DNA of 64,000 bases from Demequina zhanjiangensis. GTDB lineage: Bacteria; Actinomycetota; Actinomycetes; Actinomycetales; Demequinaceae. The translations under genes were made by a program, and so were the position numbers. The notes under the pieces were generated by a model. It saw nothing but the letters and a program-made list of their open reading frames with translations. It had not been told where the DNA came from and did not search any database. The stretch lies in assembly GCF_030418315.1 (NCBI RefSeq), contig NZ_JAUHPV010000002.1, positions 310,001 to 374,000 on the forward strand, in the 5' to 3' direction. This document shows positions 57,905-64,000 of this stretch, in pieces. How positions within the stretch are numbered: position 1 is the first letter of the stretch; the number at the start of each line of letters is the position of its first letter.

Positions 57905-60192
57905 CCGGCGAAGCGCCGAAGTCGCAGCGAGTTCCCAACGACGAACAGGCTCGACGCACCCATCGCTGCGGCGGCGATCATCGGGTCGAGGATGCCGAAG
58001 GCGGCGAGAGGAATCGCGGCGCTGTTGTACGCGAACGCCCAGAAGAGGTTGCCGCGGATGGTGCCGAGCGTCCTGCGCGACAGTGCGATGGCGTCGGCCG
58101 CCGCCCTCAGGTCGCCCGAGACGATGGTGAGGTCGGAGGCCTCACGCGCCACGTCGGTGCCGGTGCCCACCGCGAGGCCGAGGTCGGCCTGCGCGAGCGC
58201 GGGGGCATCGTTGATGCCGTCGCCGACCATCGCGACGCGGGCGCCCTCCGCCTGGAGGGTGCGCACCACGTCGGCCTTGTCGCCCGGAAGCACCTCGGCG
58301 ATGACGCGCGAGATGCCGACCTCGTCCGCGACCGCCTGCGCCGCGCGTGAGTTGTCGCCGGTGAGCAGGACCACATCGAGACCGAGCTCGCGGAAAGCCC
58401 GCACGGCCTCCGCCGAGGTGGGCTTCACCGCGTCGCTGACCACGAGCAAGGCCTCCGCCACGAGCGGCGTGCGGACGGCGAGTCCACCCATGCCGAGACC
58501 ACCTGCGGCGACCGGGGAGCGGCCGACCAGCACGGCCGTGCGCCCCTCGCCCTCAGCCGCGTGAGCGGCCTGCTCGAGAACCTCGGGGACCTCGTCGAAC
58601 AGGCGACGCGATCCCACGTGAACCTCGGCGTTGGCGCCGTCTGCGCCCGCGCCCTTGACGGTGGCGACCACGCCGGAGCCGGGGATCGCACGGAAGCCCT
58701 TGACCGGGACTCGGGCGGGCCGGGCGGCAGCGATCGCCTGAGCGATCGGGTGCTCCGAGCGTGCCTCCACCGAGGCGGCGGAATCGAGCAGGACATCGGC
58801 CTGCTCCGGCGTGAGGCCAGGCGTCTCGCTGGCGACTAGAGTCATGCGCCCCTCGGTCACAGTGCCGGTCTTGTCGAGCACGATCGTGGTCACCTCGCGG
58901 GTGTCCTCGAGCGCCTCGGGACCCTTGACGAGCACGCCCAACTGGGCGCCTCGGCCGGTGCCGACCATGATCGCGAGCGGCGTGGCGAGTCCGAGCGCGC
59001 ACGGGCAGCTGATGATGAGGACGGCCACGGCGGCGGTGAACGCCTGGGCCGCCGAATGCCCCGTGACGAGCCAGAGCCCGAGCGTGACGATGCTGAGCGC
59101 GATGACCGCGGGCACGAAGATGCGGGCCACTCGGTCGGCGAGGCGCTGCACCTTCGCACGGCCGGTCTGCGCCTCGTCCACCATGCGGGCGATCTGGGCG
59201 AGCATGGTCTCCGACCCCACGCGGACCGCCTCCACCGTGAGGGCGCCGTCAGTCGCGACAGTGCCGCCCACCACCTCGGACCCCACGTGCGCGCGCACCG
59301 GAACCGACTCGCCGGTGACGAGGCTCGCGTCCACGGCGGCCTCACCGTCGACCACGACTCCGTCGGTCGCGACGATCTCACCGGGCCTGGTCACGAAGCG
59401 CATGCCCACCTGAAGGTCAGCGCGGTCGATCACGGTGCCGTCCTCCAGCCGGGCTGTCGAGGACTGACGGCTGCTCAACGCGCGGATGGCGTCGCCCGCG
59501 CGCGCCGACGAGCGGACCTCCATCCACTTGCCCAGCAGGATCAGCGTGACGATCACCGCGCCCGTCTCGAAGTAGACGTGGGCGTCCGCGAGCGCACTGC
59601 CCGCGTGTGCGAGCAGCACGACCGTCGACCATGTCCACGCAGCGACGGTGCCGAGCGTGACCAGGGTGTCCATCGTGGTGGATCGGTGCCGGGCGGCACC
59701 GATCGTGGCCCGGTGGAACGGCCACGCGGACCAGCCGATCACCGGCGTCGCGAGCGCGAAGGCGACCCACTCCCATCCGGGGAAGTGGAGCGCGGGGATC
59801 ATCGAGATCACCATGAGCGGCGCCGTGAGGATCGCGGCCAGGGTGAAGCGGCGGCGGTAGTCGGCGATGCGCGCCGCGTCGGCGGCGGCGTGCGCCTCGT
59901 GCTCCTCCTCAAGAGTCGGTCCCTCGCTGCCAGAGGAGGCCGGCACCTGGTAGCCGAGCTCGGCGATCGTGGACCGCATCATCTCCGCGAGCGCCTCAGG
60001 GTCGATCGTCCCGTCCGTGCGTACGGTCGCGCGACGGGTCGCGAAGTTGACCGTCGCGTCGGCCACGCCGTCCAGGCGCGAGAGTCCGCCCTGGATGGTC
60101 GCCGCGCACGACGAGCACGTCATGCCCTCGACGGGCAGGGTGACGGGCGGGGCGGCCCCGGTGTCGGGTGCGGTGTCAGACGTGGCGGTCAT
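57880..60192 (-). CDS. copA: Copper-translocating P-type ATPase (P1B-1)
   Basis: 770 residues. The N-terminal heavy-metal domain has GMTCSSCA (Cys26, Cys29). Membrane helices follow, then the actuator loop with VTGESVPV, the Cys396-Pro-Cys398 transport site, phosphorylated Asp440 in DKTGTVTEG and the hinge GDGINDAPALAQADLG. Helix 7 YNSAAIPLA and helix 8 MGASSLFVVGNSLRL carry the YN and MxxSS pattern of Cu(I) exporters. It is 76 nt downstream of copZ on the same strand; convergent with PrsW copy B. Confidence 0.95.
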   Translation of the reverse strand: MTATSDTAPDTGAAPPVTLPVEGMTCSSCAATIQGGLSRLDGVADATVNFATRRATVRTDGTIDPEALAEMMRSTIAELGYQVPASSGSEGPTLEEEHEAHAAADAARIADYRRRFTLAAILTAPLMVISMIPALHFPGWEWVAFALATPVIGWSAWPFHRATIGAARHRSTTMDTLVTLGTVAAWTWSTVVLLAHAGSALADAHVYFETGAVIVTLILLGKWMEVRSSARAGDAIRALSSRQSSTARLEDGTVIDRADLQVGMRFVTRPGEIVATDGVVVDGEAAVDASLVTGESVPVRAHVGSEVVGGTVATDGALTVEAVRVGSETMLAQIARMVDEAQTGRAKVQRLADRVARIFVPAVIALSIVTLGLWLVTGHSAAQAFTAAVAVLIISCPCALGLATPLAIMVGTGRGAQLGVLVKGPEALEDTREVTTIVLDKTGTVTEGRMTLVASETPGLTPEQADVLLDSAASVEARSEHPIAQAIAAARPARVPVKGFRAIPGSGVVATVKGAGADGANAEVHVGSRRLFDEVPEVLEQAAHAAEGEGRTAVLVGRSPVAAGGLGMGGLAVRTPLVAEALLVVSDAVKPTSAEAVRAFRELGLDVVLLTGDNSRAAQAVADEVGISRVIAEVLPGDKADVVRTLQAEGARVAMVGDGINDAPALAQADLGLAVGTGTDVAREASDLTIVSGDLRAAADAIALSRRTLGTIRGNLFWAFAYNSAAIPLAAFGILDPMIAAAAMGASSLFVVGNSLRLRRFAGYRSPAGR

Positions 60193-60268
60193 CGATGGCT
60201 CCGTGAGCGTAGGAGAGGTGTGGTGGGAGCGCGGCCGGCGCGAGTCGTCGCCCGGCCGGGCTCGCGGG

Positions 60269-60493
60269 TCAGGCGACGGTGTAGCCCGCGCCGGTCACGG
60301 CCTCGTCGATCGCGAACTCGAGGTCGTCGGCGGGCACGGTGCCGTCGGTGAGGACCTTGACGTTGCCGGTGGCGACGTCGATCTCCGCGCCGGAGACGCC
60401 GTCGGTCGCGGTGAGCGCCTTGCGGACCTTGCCGGCGCAGCCTTCGCAGGTCATGCCGTGGACGGTGATGTCGATGGCGGGGGTGGCGGTCAT
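60269..60493 (-). CDS. copZ: Copper chaperone, heavy-metal-associated domain
   Basis: 74 residues, one ferredoxin-like HMA fold. ITVHGMTCEGCAGKVRKAL gives the metal-binding Cys16 and Cys19. It delivers Cu(I) to CopA. It is the first gene of the copZ-copA unit, under the MerR-type promoter at 60542. Confidence 0.93.
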   Translation of the reverse strand: MTATPAIDITVHGMTCEGCAGKVRKALTATDGVSGAEIDVATGNVKVLTDGTVPADDLEFAIDEAVTGAGYTVA

Positions 60494-60541
60494 GGTGTCC
60501 TCCTGGGTCTCAGGGCGCCCTGGTGGCGCCTGCTGAGCACG

Positions 60542-60573
60542 AGAGTAGACCTTCCAGTGCGGTGGAAGGTCAA
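60542..60573 (-). promoter_or_regulatory. MerR-type promoter and operator of copZ-copA
   Basis: Minus-strand TTGACC (60568-60573) and TACTCT (60542-60547) are 20 bp apart, the long spacer typical of MerR activation. The dyad ACCTTCCA-N6-TGGAAGGT (60549-60570) fills the spacer. Confidence 0.85.
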
Positions 60574-60896
60574 GTCGCGGGAGCGTCCCGCTCCACCACG
60601 TGATACCCGAGCCCGGTGATCGCCGCACCGGCGAGCATCTCCAGGTCCTCGGCGGGCATGGTCCCGTCGGGCCGGAGCACCGCACGACGCGTCACGGGAC
60701 TGACGCCCGCGGAGGCCACTCCGGGCAGCTGAAGCAGGCCATCGCGGATGGTCGTGGCGCAGCCCGCACATGTCATCCCACCGATGCGCAGCTGAACGTC
60801 CCCTTCGGACACCTCGGGCTCTGTGACGACCTCCGGCTCGGCACCATCCCCCTCAGACGAACGCTTCCTCAGCCCGGCGATCGGCCTGAACCTCAT
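60570..60896 (-). CDS. Heavy-metal-associated domain protein with acidic N-terminal extension
   Basis: 108 residues. A basic start and an acidic linker (EGDGAEPEVVTEPEVSEGD) lead to one HMA domain with GGMTCAGCATTIRDGL (Cys43, Cys46). It resembles the N-terminal metal domain of the ATPase standing alone (SPVTRRAVLRPDGTMPAEDLEMLAGAAITGLGYHV parallels the CopA start). It is co-translated with the MerR gene (4-bp overlap) and may buffer or pass copper to the regulator or pump. Confidence 0.85.
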   Translation of the reverse strand: MRFRPIAGLRKRSSEGDGAEPEVVTEPEVSEGDVQLRIGGMTCAGCATTIRDGLLQLPGVASAGVSPVTRRAVLRPDGTMPAEDLEMLAGAAITGLGYHVVERDAPAT

Positions 60897-61402
60897 GCGT
60901 CGGCCCTCACTGGGATCGTCGAGCCGAGCAGCGCCGGACCGGAGTGGGCACCAACGCCGCGGTGAGCGTCAGCGCCATGGTGAGCGTGCGCGGACGAGTC
61001 GGCTCGGCCCGCCTCGATCACCTGGCATCGCGCCGGATCGGTGCACGCGACGGGGTCGAGGCTCTCGGCGCGCGACCGCATCACGAGCAGCTCCTGCTTG
61101 GCCGCGAGGAGGCTCTCGATCTGCCGGTCGATGTCGTCGAGTCGCCGGGTGAGCAGCTCCGTGGTGTGCTGACACGTGGACTCGCCTGCGCGCTTCATCG
61201 CGAGGATCTCGCTCGTCTCCGCAAGCGAGAGCCCTGCGGCCTGGGAGTCACGGATGAACCGCAGCTGCGCCAGGGCCTCGTCCCCGTAGTCGCGGTAGCC
61301 GTTGGCGTGGCGCGGCGCCTCCTCCATCAGTCCGATGGACTCGTAATAGCGCACGGTCTTGGCCGTGACGCCTGCCTGCGCGGCAAGATCACCGATTCTC
61401 AT
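60893..61402 (-). CDS. MerR-family heavy-metal-responsive regulator
   Basis: 169 residues. The winged helix-turn-helix MRIGDLAAQAGVTAKTVRYYESIGLMEEAPRHANGYRDYG is followed by a dimerisation helix (82-111) and the metal loop ACTDPARCQ (Cys120, Cys126). ESTCQHT places a Cys at residue 77, the position that is Ser in CueR and Cys79 in the zinc sensor ZntR. The His-rich tail (HAHHGADAHRGVGAHS) is extra. Context favours copper; sequence leaves divalent metals open. Confidence 0.9.
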   Translation of the reverse strand: MRIGDLAAQAGVTAKTVRYYESIGLMEEAPRHANGYRDYGDEALAQLRFIRDSQAAGLSLAETSEILAMKRAGESTCQHTTELLTRRLDDIDRQIESLLAAKQELLVMRSRAESLDPVACTDPARCQVIEAGRADSSAHAHHGADAHRGVGAHSGPALLGSTIPVRADA

Positions 61403-61424
61403 GCTTCCAGGGTACTGGAAGGTT
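61403..61424 (-). promoter_or_regulatory. Autoregulatory MerR operator and leaderless promoter
   Basis: Read on the minus strand, ACCTTCCA-GTACCC-TGGAAG ends at the MerR start codon and matches the copZ operator. TACCCT inside it ends 6 nt before the ATG, so the message is probably leaderless. Confidence 0.7.
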
Positions 61425-61515
61425 CACCTCTGTCCTCTGACGGCTGAACCCAGCCGCTGAGGCGCGATTCTCAACAGTGCGAGAGTCATCCTCGCCGCCG
61501 CGACCCCCAGGGGCC

Positions 61516-61521
61516 TAGGCT
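61516..61521 (+). promoter_or_regulatory. -10 box of the racemase gene, leaderless
   Basis: TAGGCT ends 6 nt before the ATG at 61528. Confidence 0.45.
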
Positions 61522-61527
61522 CTGACC

Positions 61528-62229
61528 ATGCGCACCTCACCCCGACGGCTCGGCCTCCTCGGCGGAATCACCTGGCACTCCACGCTCGTCTACGAACGAT
61601 TGCTCCACGAAGGCGTCGCTGACGCCATCCCCGGCCGCACCGCAGACCTGGTGCTGCGCCACTACGACTTCGGAGACGTCGGCCAGTCCCAGCACACCGG
61701 CGACTGGGTGGGCCTCGCACGCACCTTCGCCCAAGACGCGAGGTGGCTCGTCGAGGGAGGCGCCGAGGCGATCCTCATCTGCGCCAACACCATGCACGTC
61801 GCCGCCGCCTCGGTGCAGGCCGCGGTGGACGTCCCCGTGATCCACATGATCGACGAGACCGCCAAGGCCATCAAGGCGCAGGCACTCGACACCGTCGCAC
61901 TGCTCGGCACCGGCTTCACCATGCGCATGCCGTTCTATCGCGAGCGCATGGCTGCGAACGGCGTGACCGTCCTGGTCCCCGAGGAGCCGCAGCTCGAAGA
62001 GGTCCACCAGCTCATCTACACCAAGCTCACCCACGGCATCGTCGAGGACGAGGGGCGCACGCTCATCAAGGACGCCACGACGCGGCTGCTCGAGCGCGGC
62101 GCCCAGGGCGTCATCGCCGGCTGCACCGAGATCCCCATGGTGCTCACGGCCGACGACGTCGACGTCCCCTACTTCGACTCGCTCGAGATCCACGCGAAGG
62201 CCGCCCTGGAGTTCTGCCTCTCCGACTGA
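61528..62229 (+). CDS. Aspartate/glutamate racemase family protein
   Basis: 233-residue PLP-independent racemase fold with two catalytic thiols: Cys85 in AEAILICANTMH and Cys199 in GVIAGCTEIPMVL. It starts RRLGLLGGITWHSTLVYERLL, as in aspartate racemases, and VIHMIDETAKAIKAQ is the interdomain block. It likely interconverts L- and D-aspartate or a related amino acid. It stands alone, 84 nt before the TIM-barrel gene. Confidence 0.9.
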   Translation: MRTSPRRLGLLGGITWHSTLVYERLLHEGVADAIPGRTADLVLRHYDFGDVGQSQHTGDWVGLARTFAQDARWLVEGGAEAILICANTMHVAAASVQAAVDVPVIHMIDETAKAIKAQALDTVALLGTGFTMRMPFYRERMAANGVTVLVPEEPQLEEVHQLIYTKLTHGIVEDEGRTLIKDATTRLLERGAQGVIAGCTEIPMVLTADDVDVPYFDSLEIHAKAALEFCLSD

Positions 62230-62313
62230 GAGGATTCACTACACACGACAAGGGCATCGACCCTGGAAGATGCGGCTTGCGCCGCCACAGACCCTGGCTG
62301 AGGAGGGTGCACG

Positions 62314-64000
62314 GTGACACTCCCCTCGCGCGTGCCCCCGGAACGGCACGATGTGCCCGCATGGGCCGTGCGGGACCAGATCGCCGCCACCCACCTGCGC
62401 TTCGACGCGATCGACCGCGACACCACCTCGCATGCGACGATGCTGCGCCGCCTCGGACTCCACCGCGTGATCTGGGACCGCTTCAGCGAGGACCCCGGCG
62501 CTCGCGTCAGCGCGCTCGAGGCGCTGCGCCGCGAAGGGGTCACCCTCGACGGCGTCTGGGTCTCCCACCCTCTGCCCGACATCGGCGAGCCGGGCTACGA
62601 GGAGCGCTTCGGCGTCGTCCCCCACCACCTGCGCGCGCTCATGGACACCGTCACCCGACGTGGGATGTCCCCCGACCTCTGGGTGCCGCTCTCGTTCGCT
62701 CCCCCAGGAGCTCCAGCACCGCTCCCCGCACGCACCCACCGCGTCGAGGTCGAGCGCGCCGCAGACCACCTCGTCGGACTCGCCAGGCTCGCCCACGGGC
62801 ACGGCCTGTGCCTCGTCCTCGTCAACCACGGCGGATGGGCAGGCGAGCCGCAGACGATGCTCGACATCGTCGCCGCACTCGAACGCCGCGGGCTCAAGAA
62901 CGTCGGCATCGGACTCCAGCTCCAGCACGCCCAGCACCACACCGCAGACCTGGACCAGGTGATCGAGGAGCTCGGCGACTCGCTCGTCGCCATCGTCCTG
63001 TCCGGCATGGACGCGGGCGCAGAGCTCTCCGGACGCCTCATGCTCCCCTTCGGCGCAGGCAGCCGCGACAGGTGGGTCACCCACGCGCTCGTCGACTCCG
63101 GCTGGAACGGGCGCGTCGTCGTCCACGCCGCCGGCCACGACGACGCCGAGGCACGTCTCGCGGACAGCCTCGAAGGCCTCGAATGGGCGGTGGGAAGGCT
63201 CGCCGGCGCGCGCACGCCTCGCCCCGCACCCAGGATCGTCGAGCCGACATGGCCACCCGGCTGGGCGTGGCGACCCGATTCCGCGAGCCGAGCCGCAGGA
63301 CACGCGCGACCGCCGAAGGCCCCGCTGCCCACCCCCTACGGACAGCCCGAACCGCGGCGCGACACCCCGCGCGTCGACTCCGCGCTCGCCTACCTGCAGG
63401 GGTCGCGAGGCGAGAAGCCCACGCCCACCCCCACGCCGACCCCCAGGGCGACGCCGGAGCCAGCCCCTACGTCGGCCGCGGCGCCGCAGGCGACTCCCAC
63501 CGCTGCCCCCACGCCGACGCCTCCCGCCCCCGCACCAGCGCTCACACCTGCCTCCGGAGCTGCCGCGAAGCGCCGTCCCGAGCCGCTCACCGAGCAGATC
63601 CCGACAGCGTCTGCGCCGGCACCGGCTGCAAGACCGGCGCCGGCGCCGGCGCACACACCCGCAGCCGCCCCGGCCCCTGAGCCCGCTGCACTGCAGCGCC
63701 GGGCCCCGGCATCCCACACCTCCGCGCCTGCGCACCCCGCACCAGCCCGTCCCGAGCACGTGCGCCCCGGGCCCGATCGGCCTACGCCAGCGCGCCCCCT
63801 GCCGGTGCGGCCGGGCCTCGACGCCGCGCGCGCGTTCCTGCCACGCCGGCATCGTGCGAGCCTGCTCACATCCGCCCCTCTGCCCAGCGACACGCCCTCG
63901 AGAGCCCCAGCCGCCACGAAGCCCGCCACCTCGCCCATCGCTACGGCGACCGAGAGGTCCTCGTCCACACCGCCGGACGCTGCCGATGAGATCCGCCGCT
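62314..64000 (+). CDS. TIM-barrel (xylose-isomerase-like) protein with long Pro/Ala-rich tail, truncated by the window
   Basis: An uninterrupted frame of 562 codons runs off the right edge, from GTG 62314 with GAGGAGGGT upstream. Residues about 20-300 look like a sugar isomerase/epimerase-type barrel: HATMLRRLGLHRVIWDRF, EALRREGVTLDGVWV, CLVLVNHGGWAGEPQTMLDIVAALERRGLKNVGIGLQLQHAQHH, VAIVLSGMD, LPFGAGSRDRWVTHAL and VVHAAGHDDAEARLADSLEGLEWAV. From memory it resembles the barrel domain of large Planctomycete/Verrucomicrobia dehydrogenases. From residue 300 on the sequence is Pro/Ala/Thr-rich. No signal peptide. Function unknown. Confidence 0.7.
   Translation, partial: MTLPSRVPPERHDVPAWAVRDQIAATHLRFDAIDRDTTSHATMLRRLGLHRVIWDRFSEDPGARVSALEALRREGVTLDGVWVSHPLPDIGEPGYEERFGVVPHHLRALMDTVTRRGMSPDLWVPLSFAPPGAPAPLPARTHRVEVERAADHLVGLARLAHGHGLCLVLVNHGGWAGEPQTMLDIVAALERRGLKNVGIGLQLQHAQHHTADLDQVIEELGDSLVAIVLSGMDAGAELSGRLMLPFGAGSRDRWVTHALVDSGWNGRVVVHAAGHDDAEARLADSLEGLEWAVGRLAGARTPRPAPRIVEPTWPPGWAWRPDSASRAAGHARPPKAPLPTPYGQPEPRRDTPRVDSALAYLQGSRGEKPTPTPTPTPRATPEPAPTSAAAPQATPTAAPTPTPPAPAPALTPASGAAAKRRPEPLTEQIPTASAPAPAARPAPAPAHTPAAAPAPEPAALQRRAPASHTSAPAHPAPARPEHVRPGPDRPTPARPLPVRPGLDAARAFLPRRHRASLLTSAPLPSDTPSRAPAATKPATSPIATATERSSSTPPDAADEIRR

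Noticed and set aside
63420-63700. Tandem DNA repeat in the ACCCCGACGCC-like stretch
   Set aside because: It is low-complexity coding sequence for a Pro/Ala/Thr-rich linker, not a regular repeat array.

Overview
The window is high-GC DNA with dense, short-spaced operons, many GTG and some TTG starts, and start-stop overlaps of the ATGA/GTGA type. Together with BldC, a DUF3073 protein, an actinobacterial holin-X protein, a purL plus sterol-carrier pair and MsiK-style sugar importers lacking their own ATPase, this points to an actinobacterium. A saprophytic, plant-polysaccharide-degrading member of the Micrococcales (Cellulomonas/Demequina-like) is my best inference; the genus cannot be fixed from sequence reading alone. 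I found no rRNA, CRISPR array, insertion sequence or prophage.

Layout. 1-3.9 kb: uracil permease, an unusual two-tier inverted repeat, a GH1 beta-glucosidase, a small zincin, and tRNA-Glu, tRNA-Asp and tRNA-Phe. 4-13.5 kb: a lipoprotein, then a minus-strand glycoside operon (binding protein, two permeases, VOC protein, GH1, GH43) divergent from a TetR regulator, followed by an oxidoreductase/UPF0303 pair; both sides carry a TTGCAAGTG element. 13.5-19.8 kb: amidase, aminotransferase, holin-X protein, EamA exporter, Ogt, BldC, DUF3073. 19.9-23.1 kb: purM, purF and a membrane protein. 23.1-26.9 kb: an AglEFG-like importer behind a cluster of LacI-type operators. 27-28.4 kb: a fluoride riboswitch driving a universal stress protein and two FluC channels. 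28.4-34.3 kb: TetR plus an ICMT-like membrane protein, a GH6 cellulase lipoprotein, a sterol-carrier protein, purL and a hypothetical protein.

34.4-44.8 kb: a histidine kinase, a phosphoribosyltransferase, a NarL-type response regulator, a serpin, and a MacB-type ABC ATPase with three FtsX-like permeases plus the stub of a fourth. A perfect 24-bp palindrome lies over the serpin stop codon, just before the ABC genes. 45-52.4 kb: rhodanese, then a LacI regulator, binding protein, two permeases and a GH31 alpha-xylosidase, with two near-identical LacI operators. 52.5-57.9 kb: O-succinylhomoserine sulfhydrylase, a hypothetical protein, and a tandemly duplicated pair of a membrane-anchored extracytoplasmic protein with a PrsW-type intramembrane protease. 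57.9-61.4 kb: copper ATPase, CopZ, a second HMA protein and a MerR regulator, with two matching MerR operators. 61.5-64 kb: an Asp/Glu racemase and a truncated TIM-barrel protein with a long Pro/Ala-rich tail.

Together the genes describe an organism that imports oligosaccharides through three ABC systems and hydrolyses them inside (GH1, GH43, GH31), with a surface GH6 cellulase. The least explained parts are the duplicated PrsW cassette, the two-component/serpin/ABC locus and the TIM-barrel protein at the right edge. Many genes start 6-8 nt after a TANNNT -10 box, suggesting widespread leaderless transcripts.
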